Assembly (NCBI RefSeq): GCF_918698085.1
Contig: NZ_CAKKLP010000007.1
Span: forward strand, 124,001 to 188,000
Reading direction: 5' to 3'
From: Chryseobacterium sp. Bi04
GTDB lineage: Bacteria; Bacteroidota; Bacteroidia; Flavobacteriales; Weeksellaceae
DNA length: 64,000 nt
Shown: one piece after another, positions 8,825-17,292 of the stretch
Numbering within the stretch: the stretch's first letter is position 1
How the letters are laid out: each line of letters begins with the position of its first letter
Program-made: the position numbers and the translations under genes
The notes under the pieces: model-generated
The model's input: only the letters and a program-made list of their open reading frames with translations
Databases searched by the model: none
Told to the model about the DNA's origin: nothing

Positions 8825-8836
8825 CACTCACAAAAC

Positions 8837-8911
<75 letters not shown>

Positions 8912-8915
8912 CAAG

Positions 8916-8951
8916 AAAAGTACACTTTTTAAAAGTGTACTTTTTTATTTT
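8916..8951 (+). terminator. tRNA-His terminator hairpin (copy 1 of a duplicated element)
   Basis: An inverted repeat built on AAAAGTACACTTTT/AAAAGTGTACTTTT followed by a T tract. A copy identical at 32 of 36 bases lies at 14966-15001, just after the DUF4132 gene. Confidence 0.85.
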
Positions 8952-9455
8952 ATACCTGTTTCTAAGGTTCAATGAGAGTGTTTTTTTCTTTTTTCTTAGA
9001 ATATTTTTCCCACAATTCCTGCATATTCTTCACATCAGCGCTTAAAAAGGGTATTACCTGTTAGGAGTAGTTGCTTTTAGCGGGCTAATAATATAAGTAA
9101 GTAATAGATCAGGTGCAAAAGTTGGGGGTAATATAAACTTACATCAATACCCTTCTCTTTGATGTAAAGTTCTATTTTTATTACGCTTGATTTTAAGTGA
9201 GCCAAGAATGAATCGATTAGAAATCGATTTTGATTAAGCTATTTTTTTATATCGCTTATTGAGCGACAAAAGCAGCCTTTCTTGCTTTCTTAAAAATAGA
9301 GTATCCGAATTATTACTCCTTTGTGTAAATAAAGGTTATAAAGCAATCCGCATTTAAAAATTTCCCTCTGCTTTTCTTGATATTCATCATAAAATCTCAA
9401 ATTGATCCAATAGCACTACAAAATTTCCCTATATTTATTCACACTAAGTTCAAAT
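8952..9455. other. Gene-poor gap between tRNA-His and the DUF4132 unit
   Basis: About 500 bases without an intact gene. On the minus strand there are broken stretches of protein-like sequence (8962-9240, listed separately). At 9211-9229 two copies of the palindrome AATCGATT lie three bases apart. A TATATTTA at about 9430 is a weak promoter candidate for the 144 aa gene. Confidence 0.5.
8962..9240 (-). pseudogene. Possible decayed gene remnant
   Basis: Read on the minus strand, this stretch holds a 46-codon open segment ending LLILLAR-stop, then, after further stops and a change of frame, a C-terminal-looking segment (SADVKNMQELWEKYSKKK) ending in a stop at 8962-8964. Neither part has a start codon. 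The second piece has the look of real protein, but I cannot name a family. It may be chance open sequence. Confidence 0.25.
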
Positions 9456-9890
9456 ATGGAAATAAAGGTCACTGTAAGGCAGTTGGGGAAAAAACACCCT
9501 GTTCTTTCGGAACAAAAAATTGAGATCAGCTACAAAGATTCAAATATTACATTAGAGCATTTATTACAACTGATTGTTCAGCAGCAAGTGGAGGCATTCA
9601 ATGCAAAATCATTTGAGCTGGAAGATCAAGATGATACTAAAATTCCTCGGGATAATTATCTCAATATTCTTACAGATACCGGAAAAGCAGGTTTTGGAAG
9701 TATTTATAACTTAAAAAAGGCTGATGTATACAAAGCCCGGGAAAATGCTATTCAGGCTTTTGAGGATGGAATGTTTGCTGTATTTTATAATGATAAGCAG
9801 CTCGAAGACCTTTCTCAAACCATAGACTTAAGCACACCTTATACCTTTACTTTCATCAGGCTTACATTTCTGGCGGGAAGTTACTGGTAA
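9456..9890 (+). CDS. Hypothetical protein paired with the DUF4132 gene
   Basis: A 144-residue soluble protein with no signal peptide or membrane segment; I do not recognise the family. It begins MEIKVTVRQLGKKHPVLSEQKI, suggesting a beta-strand start, contains a helical middle (ITLEHLLQLIVQQQVEAFN and KADVYKARENAIQAFEDG), and ends in a hydrophobic strand-rich tail (FTFIRLTFLAGSYW). It lies 25 bases before the 1680-residue DUF4132 gene in the same orientation, so the two are probably co-transcribed and may act together. The start follows a 500-base gene-free stretch. Confidence 0.75.
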   Translation: MEIKVTVRQLGKKHPVLSEQKIEISYKDSNITLEHLLQLIVQQQVEAFNAKSFELEDQDDTKIPRDNYLNILTDTGKAGFGSIYNLKKADVYKARENAIQAFEDGMFAVFYNDKQLEDLSQTIDLSTPYTFTFIRLTFLAGSYW

Positions 9891-9915
9891 TCTATTATAC
9901 TAAAACATCAAAAAC

Positions 9916-12900
9916 ATGGAAATCAACGAAAAGTTAGAATCGAAAAAGGTTATAACAAATTATTATGAAAAAGTAAGAAAAGACCTGATAGAACAGTCAG
10001 AGAATGGCGTGTCTACTCACATTTTTCCGGATAGACCGTTACTTAAGAAAGAAGTAGCCGAATTAGGCTTATTGCTGAGTGGAAAACCTAATTCTTATGA
10101 GATTGTAACTTTAGGCTCTAAAACTGCCGAAAAACTTAAAGGACATATAAAATCGGATCTCTGGGAAGATCAGGACTATTATAATTTATTGGTTTATTTC
10201 TTTGGGGATAATGCAGACCTTGTGAAGCATGTATGGAATAAAATGCCCTATAAAATGTATCAGACGGGGTATTACCGCCGTTCGTTTCGGGCACCTCATC
10301 GTGAAGAATATATAGTACTGAATCAGATCAATTTAATAAGAGGGCTTTTACGCCTTCCGCAGCGGAATGCTTATGATCATGAATTTTATGACCTTTCATT
10401 AGAAGAACAGATTATATATGACAATGAAGTATCTAATAACAGCAGTCAGTTCTATATATGGTCGGCAGCTATTGATACAGGAAATACGGATATTTATCAA
10501 CTGATTGAAGATATTATATTCAATAAACACACTCAGGGAAAAGTATCTTTGAATATGATCAAGGCTTTGCTCAACAGCGAGCAGAAACAGTGTTGGGAAC
10601 TGGTGGAAAAACTTTTACTTGCTGCCCAACGTCAGGAAGGATTACGCCAGACGATATTAGAAGCCCTGGATGAAACAAGTGTTGGTGCTTTGGAATATAT
10701 GACCCGTGTCATTGTAGAGCATAAACTTACTCGTTTTTCATCGGTTGTCCGGGCGGTAGATACCTGGACAGGTTTAGGCTGGGAAGCAGAGAAAGAATCT
10801 GTAGTGAAGAATATTGTATCATTGGCTCATACCTATTTTAAAAATCCTGAGTTGATTCCCGAAGCCATAAAAAGTAAGAATAATACTGAGGTTTATATGG
10901 CGCTTTGGGTACAGGCTGTATGGGATGTGGAAAAAACAGTACCTTATCTGCATCAGTTGTTTGACAAAGGTAATACCGAAAAAAAGTGTTTAGCAATAAA
11001 ATTTGCAACAGAAACGCAGAATCCTTACATTCAGATGCCTCTGTATTATAAAGCTGTGCTGGAAGGAGATATACAGGTATTGGCATTCGCAGGTCATTCA
11101 ATATCCGAATTATTAAGTGTCAATACAAAATCTAAATTTTTTATCAATAATAAAGATTATCCGGACTTTTTTGAAAAACTGCATGAGCTGACTCAAAAAA
11201 CAGAGATAAAAGAGAAGAAATTTGAGGGAAAAGTATTCTCATGGCTTACTACTATTTTTAAAAAGAGTGATTTATATGCTTCTATGTTTTATCTGGTAGG
11301 AGAAGACAGTCATAAGCTGGATACTGTACTTTCTTATTTTGATCAGTTTGATCTTTCTTTACGGGAGCTGCTTACCCGAAATATTTTAGGTGATTTTTAC
11401 TGTTATTCTTTATCTTATAATATTGGGAAACAAAAGAAGAATACGGTAACCCCTTTTCAAAAAGAGTTTGCCTTTAAGGTTATAAAAGACAGAGGTGAAT
11501 CTCTGATCGCCTCAGGAATCAACGTTCTGCATCAGAATCCTTTACATAAAGAGGAAATAATGATTTTCTTTGATATGTTTAAAAGAAAAGGGGGAACTCT
11601 CCGTAAGACGCTTATAGAGCTGGTGCTTGCGCAGGATGACACCGAAATTACCCCATTGATTGATGAACTTACCACTAAAGGTGATATAGAGCAACGGGCT
11701 GCTTCTTTGGATATGATGCTTCAACTTCAAAAAAACAAGAGGTTGCCTGTTCAAATTACTCGCTGGAAACAGCAGTATGCCGAAAAGACAAAAGTGTCGG
11801 AAAGAGAACAGAGTCTGCTGGACCAGCTTCATCCTTCCGATGATAAGAAAATACTTTCTGCTGAAAACGGATTCGGATTTTATGATCCTTCGGTGATCTC
11901 AAAATACACATTACCAGCAGTGGAAGCCAGTTCGGTGTATGCACAGGCCATTAAAAAAGATAAATATGGATTTTCACAACCTCTTGCCCAGGTAAAAGAA
12001 GAATTAAAAAAACTTAATGATATATTTTTGCAGCATAAAGACTATGAGTATGAATCTGAAGACTGGAGTGGTTCAGTAACAGTTGAATTGATGGGAAATA
12101 CTTTCCGTCAGATAAAAAACAATACCGATGGGTTTACTCCTCAGCAGCTCGCTGAAAATTATCCTTTGTCTGAAATCTGGGAACAATGGTATAAAGATTC
12201 TGGATTAGAGCCCAGAGATCTGTTTTTGCTGACCTTTGCGGATACTTGTGACCGGAAAGTATTCAGGGACTTTTTAGAAGATTATGTATTCTATAACCAG
12301 GGTGTTATTCCTAATCCTACGAAAGGAAACTATCATTGGGATAATGCGATTAATAAAATTCTTTATTTACTGCAGTATAAGTTTGTATTCGAGGAAAAAG
12401 TTGATTTCTTACTGGATGCCTGCAGTACGCTGTTTGCTCATCTTCCTGAAGATATTATTAACTATAAAGGAAAGGATAGTAAAGACTATTATTATTCGTA
12501 TAAAGGGAATGGCTGGCAACAACTGAGCTTTTTTGATGTGTTTTTAAGAGCTGTACCATTGAAAAATCTTACCGAAGAACAATATCTTAAACAATGGAAT
12601 TTATACCGATGGATGCAGTATAATGGATTGCCGGAAAATATAACAAATAGTGTTCCTCCCTTCCATGTATTCTGCAAAGCCTATGAATTGAAAGCCATTA
12701 CCCGAGAAGAGCTCTATGAGGGAATCCTCACTGCTGATTCTGCAATCAGGGATCTTACCATCACCAAATTCTATCATCATAATGAGAAATATCTTGAGGT
12801 ATTTCCGTTCTTAAAACCGATGATTGAAGAAATACAGGATAAATTCCTGGATATAGAGCTTATTCGTGGGGATGTCAACACAGCTGTTTCTCATTTTGTA

Positions 12901-14958
12901 CAGCAGTTTCAGACGATATATGGAACACATCGTTTTATTCAGATTCTGAAAGGATTAGGGAAGTCCGGATTATATGCCAATTATATATACAGCTATACTG
13001 GGGAAAGTATGACGAAGCAGAAACTCTTTTCCTGGCTTATTTCGAATTGCTATCCTTTGGAGAATGATACACAGGAAGCATTTAACGAGATGGCGAAAAA
13101 AGAAAAGATTGCAGAACTTCGCCTGATACAGGCTGCAGTATATGCACCACAATGGCAAAAACTGATAAGTAATTATTTGGGTTGGAAAGGTTTGGATTCG
13201 GCGATCTGGTGGATGCATGCCCATACAAAAACAGGAGCTTATGAAGCACAGAATGCAAAACTGGAAAGCGAAGTTGCAAAATATTCCTCAGTAGATATTC
13301 AGGAATTTAAGGATGGAGCTGTAGATAAAGATTGGTTTACAAAAGCTTACAAAGAGCTAGGTAAAGCACGATGGGAAATGCTTTATGAATCTGCAAAATA
13401 TATATCTGATGGTAACGGACACCGACGGGCGAGGCTTTATTCCGACACGCTGGCTGGCAGTTTAAAAATAAAAGAAGTAACTACAAAAGTAAAAGACAAA
13501 CGTGATCAGGATTATTTACGTGTATATGGATTGGTACCATTGAGTAAAACTAACCCTGAGAAAGATGTCCTGAACCGGTACGAATACATCCAGCAATTTA
13601 AAAAAGAAAGCAAGGAATTTGGCTCTATGAAACAGTCGAGTGAGGCGCTTGCTATTCGGGTAGCATTAGAAAACTTAGCCCGAAATGCAGGGTATCCTGA
13701 TCCGATAAGGCTGACCTGGGCTATGGAAACCAAACAAATTCAGGATCTTTTATCAAAAGAAACGCAGGTTACTATTGACGGTATTACAGTAGGTTTACTT
13801 ATAGAAGACAATGGTAAAGCAGAACTTGTGGTGTTCAGAGATGATAAGCAGCTGAAATCTATTCCGCCAAAGATTAAAAAAGATAAAGCGATCATAGAGC
13901 TTGGGAACTACCGTAAAATCATGCGTGAGCAATGGACACGCTCCCGAAAAGGATTAGAGGAAGCAATGATCAGGGGAGATGAGTTCTTTTTTGCTGAAAT
14001 CAAAAAACTTTTTGAACATCCTGTTATTGTAAAGCATTTAGAGAAACTGGTATTTATTTCCAATGATCATAAAATCGGATTTTTCCATGATGGAAACCTG
14101 ATCAATACTGATGGTGAAATACAGGAGTTAAATGAGTATCATACGTTGCGTATCGCCCATTGTGTAGACTTCCATCAGCATTCAGTCTGGAATGATTACC
14201 AGCATTATTGCTTTAAAGAAAAACTTATTCAGCCGTTCAAGCAGATATTCAGAGAACTGTATGTTCCTACTCCTGATGAATTGAAAGAAAAATCTGTATC
14301 CCGTCGTTATGCAGGACATCAGATTCAGCCAAAGCAGACATTAGCTTTGCTTAAAACACGTGGATGGAAAGTAGATTATGAAGAAGGTTTACAAAAAGTG
14401 TATCACAAGGAAGGGTTTCAGGTGAAGCTTTATGCGATGGCCGATTGGTTTTCACCTGCCGATATAGAAAGCCCCACATTGGAAACGATAGAATTTCATT
14501 CTTTAAAAGATGCTAAGAATATTCCTTTTGAAGAGATCAATCCAAGGCTGTTCTCAGAAGTGATGCGTGATGTGGATCTGGTAGTATCGGTAGCTCATGT
14601 GGGAGGTGTAGATCCGGAAGCCAGCCAGTCTTCTATTGAGATGCGGACTGTACTGATGAAAGAAACTGCCCGTTTATTTAAACTTGAGAATATAAAGATT
14701 GAAGGTTCACACGTATTGATAAAAGGAAGTATGGCAGAATATAGTGTGCATTTGGGAAGTGCTGTAGTACATCAGGTTCCCGGACATTATCTCTCCATAC
14801 TGCCTGTTCACTCTCAGCATAGAGGCAGGTTGTTTTTACCTTTTGCGGATGATGACCCAAAATCCGCTGAAGTATTGTCTAAAGTACTGTTATTATCTAA
14901 AGACAATGAAATACAGGGCCCAACGATACTTTCGCAGATAAAACGGGAGTACATATAA
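9916..14958 (+). CDS. Giant DUF4132 domain-containing protein
   Basis: A 1680-residue soluble protein with no signal peptide or transmembrane helices. The C-terminal region from about residue 1290 (ELVVFRDDKQLKSIPPKIKKD, GNYRKIMREQWTRSRKGLEEAM, FFEIKKLFEHPVIVKHLEKL-like segments, then FKQIFRELYVPTPDE and KTRGWKVDYEEGLQK) matches the layout of the DUF4132 domain known from E. coli MolR/YehI. The long N-terminal part is rich in helical, HEAT-like segments. The N-terminal WGR domain of MolR is not seen. I recall a domain called DUF5724 preceding DUF4132 in similar large proteins, but did not check this. No enzymatic motif is obvious and the function is unknown. The gene is the main content of the interval bounded by duplicated hairpins next to tRNA-His. 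Confidence 0.85.
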   Translation: MEINEKLESKKVITNYYEKVRKDLIEQSENGVSTHIFPDRPLLKKEVAELGLLLSGKPNSYEIVTLGSKTAEKLKGHIKSDLWEDQDYYNLLVYFFGDNADLVKHVWNKMPYKMYQTGYYRRSFRAPHREEYIVLNQINLIRGLLRLPQRNAYDHEFYDLSLEEQIIYDNEVSNNSSQFYIWSAAIDTGNTDIYQLIEDIIFNKHTQGKVSLNMIKALLNSEQKQCWELVEKLLLAAQRQEGLRQTILEALDETSVGALEYMTRVIVEHKLTRFSSVVRAVDTWTGLGWEAEKESVVKNIVSLAHTYFKNPELIPEAIKSKNNTEVYMALWVQAVWDVEKTVPYLHQLFDKGNTEKKCLAIKFATETQNPYIQMPLYYKAVLEGDIQVLAFAGHSISELLSVNTKSKFFINNKDYPDFFEKLHELTQKTEIKEKKFEGKVFSWLTTIFKKSDLYASMFYLVGEDSHKLDTVLSYFDQFDLSLRELLTRNILGDFYCYSLSYNIGKQKKNTVTPFQKEFAFKVIKDRGESLIASGINVLHQNPLHKEEIMIFFDMFKRKGGTLRKTLIELVLAQDDTEITPLIDELTTKGDIEQRAASLDMMLQLQKNKRLPVQITRWKQQYAEKTKVSEREQSLLDQLHPSDDKKILSAENGFGFYDPSVISKYTLPAVEASSVYAQAIKKDKYGFSQPLAQVKEELKKLNDIFLQHKDYEYESEDWSGSVTVELMGNTFRQIKNNTDGFTPQQLAENYPLSEIWEQWYKDSGLEPRDLFLLTFADTCDRKVFRDFLEDYVFYNQGVIPNPTKGNYHWDNAINKILYLLQYKFVFEEKVDFLLDACSTLFAHLPEDIINYKGKDSKDYYYSYKGNGWQQLSFFDVFLRAVPLKNLTEEQYLKQWNLYRWMQYNGLPENITNSVPPFHVFCKAYELKAITREELYEGILTADSAIRDLTITKFYHHNEKYLEVFPFLKPMIEEIQDKFLDIELIRGDVNTAVSHFVQQFQTIYGTHRFIQILKGLGKSGLYANYIYSYTGESMTKQKLFSWLISNCYPLENDTQEAFNEMAKKEKIAELRLIQAAVYAPQWQKLISNYLGWKGLDSAIWWMHAHTKTGAYEAQNAKLESEVAKYSSVDIQEFKDGAVDKDWFTKAYKELGKARWEMLYESAKYISDGNGHRRARLYSDTLAGSLKIKEVTTKVKDKRDQDYLRVYGLVPLSKTNPEKDVLNRYEYIQQFKKESKEFGSMKQSSEALAIRVALENLARNAGYPDPIRLTWAMETKQIQDLLSKETQVTIDGITVGLLIEDNGKAELVVFRDDKQLKSIPPKIKKDKAIIELGNYRKIMREQWTRSRKGLEEAMIRGDEFFFAEIKKLFEHPVIVKHLEKLVFISNDHKIGFFHDGNLINTDGEIQELNEYHTLRIAHCVDFHQHSVWNDYQHYCFKEKLIQPFKQIFRELYVPTPDELKEKSVSRRYAGHQIQPKQTLALLKTRGWKVDYEEGLQKVYHKEGFQVKLYAMADWFSPADIESPTLETIEFHSLKDAKNIPFEEINPRLFSEVMRDVDLVVSVAHVGGVDPEASQSSIEMRTVLMKETARLFKLENIKIEGSHVLIKGSMAEYSVHLGSAVVHQVPGHYLSILPVHSQHRGRLFLPFADDDPKSAEVLSKVLLLSKDNEIQGPTILSQIKREYI

Positions 14959-14965
14959 AAATACA

Positions 14966-15001
14966 GAAAGTACACTTTTCAAAGGTGTACTTTTTTGTTT
15001 T
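14966..15001 (+). terminator. Terminator after the DUF4132 gene (copy 2 of the tRNA-His hairpin)
   Basis: GAAAGTACACTTTT and AAGGTGTACTTTT arms with a T tract, 32 of 36 bases identical to 8916-8951. Confidence 0.85.
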
Positions 15002-15019
15002 TCAAACTTTAAATTTGCT

Positions 15020-15045
15020 AAGCCATAAGCCATAAGCCATAAGCC
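15020..15045. repeat. Short tandem repeat, unit AGCCATA
   Basis: Three full copies and a partial fourth copy of a 7-base unit between the DUF4132 terminator and the terminator of the minus-strand PUR-like gene. Its length could vary between strains. Confidence 0.8.
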
Positions 15046-15056
15046 CAATTTTTTGC

Positions 15057-15085
15057 ACAAAAAAAGCATCCTTTTTCAGATGCTT
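15057..15085 (-). terminator. Terminator of the PUR-like gene
   Basis: A 7-base stem (AAGCATC/GATGCTT) followed, on the minus strand, by a run of seven T. Confidence 0.7.
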
Positions 15086-15105
15086 GTGTTTTTAGATATT
15101 CTTTT

Positions 15106-15441
15106 TTAAACTTCGTCGTCAGAATCAATCGTAAAAGATTTGCTTTTGAAGTCTTTGTCATGTTTTTCAGAAATTACATCCTCCCCCTTTTCATTAATGA
15201 TGAAATCTGTGGACTCATTAAACATCTCCTGAAAACTTTTAAAATCTTCCTTATAAAGGTAAATTTTATGCTTCTCGAATGTAGCTTCCCCATTCTCTCC
15301 GAAATTTTTCTTACTCTCAGTGATTGTAAGATAATAATCTCCTGCTTTCGTCTCGCGCACATCAAAGAAATAAGTTCTTCTCCCTGCTTTTAACACCTTA
15401 GTGAAAATTTCATTTTCATGGCGTTCCTTGTATTCACTCAT
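15106..15441 (-). CDS. PUR-alpha-like DNA/RNA-binding protein (DUF3276)
   Basis: A small (111 aa) protein of the DUF3276 family, which resembles the nucleic-acid-binding PUR repeat. Characteristic segments are NEIFTKVLKAGRRTYFFDVRETKAGDYYL-like residues 11-38, then LTITESKK and HKIYLYKEDFKSF. The C-terminus is acidic and charged (SEKHDKDFKSKSFTIDSDDEV). PUR-family proteins bind single-stranded purine-rich DNA or RNA; the Borrelia homologue BpuR is the best-known bacterial case. It has its own terminator and is separate from the downstream ABC exporter. Confidence 0.85.
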   Translation of the reverse strand: MSEYKERHENEIFTKVLKAGRRTYFFDVRETKAGDYYLTITESKKNFGENGEATFEKHKIYLYKEDFKSFQEMFNESTDFIINEKGEDVISEKHDKDFKSKSFTIDSDDEV

Positions 15442-15540
15442 TGTTAGATATTTTTTAATCTTGTTAAGAACAAATATAAAAGAATTCTTTTAATCACAAA
15501 ATTTTTTTTATGATTTATTTAACAATTGAGAACGAAACGG

Positions 15541-17202
15541 CTAAGCGGTTACAGAATTGGCAATTTCCGTGAGGTTAATGATTTTGTCTGCTTTTTGAGC
15601 GCTAGACTCTCTGTGCGTGATAATTATGGAAGTCGCATTGCCTATTTTTTTATCAATATTTTCAAGAATATTCTGCTCGGTCTCCGTATCCAAAGCCGAT
15701 AAAGAATCGTCAAAAATAATGATATTTGGGTCCTTAATTAAAGCCCGTGCAATACAAATTCTTTGCTTTTGACCTCCCGAAAGCATGACCCCACGTTCAC
15801 CCACCAGTGTTTTATATTGCTCTTTAAACTCGACAATATTTTTGTGAACATCGGCAATTTGCGCATATTCTACCACTTTTCCGTGAGAGGGATGATCAAT
15901 AGCAAAACCAATGTTATTTTCGATAGAATCAGAGAATAAATAGCTTTCCTGAGGAATGTATCCTATAAAATCCCTATAGTTACTGAGATTGTGTTCTTTA
16001 AGGTTTTTACCGTCAATAAGAATCTCACCTTCCGTAGGATCAATCAGCCTGCACAGAAGAAGAGCTATGGTAGATTTTCCACTTCCTGTTTTCCCCATAA
16101 TAGCTAAGGATTCGCCGGCATTGATGGTAAAACTCAGGTTATCCAGTGCTTTGATTCCCGTATTTGGATATACATAAGAAACATTTCTAAACTCTATATT
16201 GCCCCGGATAGGATAATTCTCAAAGTTTGAATTTACAATTTCAGATTTCTTATCCATAAATTCATTAATCCTCTGCATAGAAGCTTCAGCTCTCTGATTC
16301 ACAGAAGTAACCCAACCTACCATTGAGAATGGAAAAATTAAGGTATTTATATACATGAAGAAATCGGCAATTTTACCTATACTTAATTCTCCTGCAATAT
16401 ATTTTTCACCGCCAATCCAAATAACGGCAACATTCAGTAATCCGATTACAAATAAAATAATGGTAAAGAAATAGGCTTCAGTTTTGGCAAGATCCAGTGC
16501 TTTGTTCTGATAATCTGTTACCTTGATTCCGTAATTCTTCTTGATGTATTTTTCTTTTGCAAAAAATTTCACCACCCGGATTCCCGAAAAGCTATCCTGA
16601 ACAAAAGTTGAAATGGCAGACTGACTTTTCTGCATCACTTTAGACTTTTTATTGATAATGGAACTTACCTTATAAATAGCAAAAGATAAAATAGGAAGCG
16701 GCAGCAATGTCCATAAAGTCATGGAAGCATCTGTTTTCACCATATAAATAGAAGTGATGACAACAAGGACAATGAGATTGGCTACATACATTACACCTGG
16801 CCCAAGATACATCCTTACGGCTACAACATCTTCACTTAACCGGTTCATTAAATCCCCGATGGTGGTTTGTTTATAATCCGTTAAAGATAAATCCTGATAA
16901 TGCCGGTAGATTTTATTTTTAAGTTCATACTCAATTCTTCTGGAGGCAACAATAATCGTCTGCCTCATCATGAAGGTGAAAAATCCGGTCAACAGTGAGC
17001 ATCCCACAATGATAGCAACATAAATAAGAACCTGGTTATTGAAGCCAAGGTTCCCGTTTTTAGTGAGTTCATCCACGGATTTACCTACAAACTGAACTTT
17101 ATAAATATTAAAAAAGTTACTGGCAATGATAAATAGTACTCCCCAAAACAATAGTATTTTGTGTTTCCAAAAATAAGGGTTTAAGGTTTTTAGAGCTTTC
17201 AT
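15541..17202 (-). CDS. ABC transporter, fused permease and ATPase (exporter type)
   Basis: A 553-residue half-transporter of the MsbA/MDR type. An N-terminal membrane domain with about six helices (residues 1-310) is followed by an ATPase domain. Walker A is GKTGSGKST near residue 371, the signature is LSGGQKQR, Walker B is IIIFDDSLSALDTETE, and the switch histidine is in IIITHRE. The position usually occupied by the catalytic glutamate after Walker B is an aspartate (FDDS instead of LDEA/LDEP). That is a feature of the degenerate half of heterodimeric exporters, yet no partner gene is adjacent. Substrate unknown (lipid, peptide or drug). Transcription diverges from the NusB-like gene. Confidence 0.9.
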   Translation of the reverse strand: MKALKTLNPYFWKHKILLFWGVLFIIASNFFNIYKVQFVGKSVDELTKNGNLGFNNQVLIYVAIIVGCSLLTGFFTFMMRQTIIVASRRIEYELKNKIYRHYQDLSLTDYKQTTIGDLMNRLSEDVVAVRMYLGPGVMYVANLIVLVVITSIYMVKTDASMTLWTLLPLPILSFAIYKVSSIINKKSKVMQKSQSAISTFVQDSFSGIRVVKFFAKEKYIKKNYGIKVTDYQNKALDLAKTEAYFFTIILFVIGLLNVAVIWIGGEKYIAGELSIGKIADFFMYINTLIFPFSMVGWVTSVNQRAEASMQRINEFMDKKSEIVNSNFENYPIRGNIEFRNVSYVYPNTGIKALDNLSFTINAGESLAIMGKTGSGKSTIALLLCRLIDPTEGEILIDGKNLKEHNLSNYRDFIGYIPQESYLFSDSIENNIGFAIDHPSHGKVVEYAQIADVHKNIVEFKEQYKTLVGERGVMLSGGQKQRICIARALIKDPNIIIFDDSLSALDTETEQNILENIDKKIGNATSIIITHRESSAQKADKIINLTEIANSVTA

Positions 17203-17211
17203 ATAGTTTTA

Positions 17212-17219
17212 CAAAATTA
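17212..17219 (-). promoter_or_regulatory. -7 box (TAATTTTG) for the ABC exporter
   Basis: TAnnTTTG on the minus strand, nine bases before the exporter ATG, in the divergent region shared with the NusB-like gene. Confidence 0.45.
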
Positions 17220-17263
17220 CGAAAATGTCATCACACTACGAATTCCATCAATTTTAAATTTTG

Positions 17264-17271
17264 TATCTTTG
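17264..17271 (+). promoter_or_regulatory. -7 box (TATCTTTG) for the nusB-DUF1573-yajC run
   Basis: TAnnTTTG 21 bases before the NusB-like start. No good TTTG is found at the expected -33 distance. Confidence 0.5.
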
Positions 17272-17292
17272 CACGCATAAAAAGCTCTTTGA

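Noticed and set aside
15057..15085. Reading this hairpin as part of a non-coding RNA with the tandem repeat
   Set aside because: It is positioned as a simple terminator for the minus-strand PUR-like gene and has no promoter of its own.
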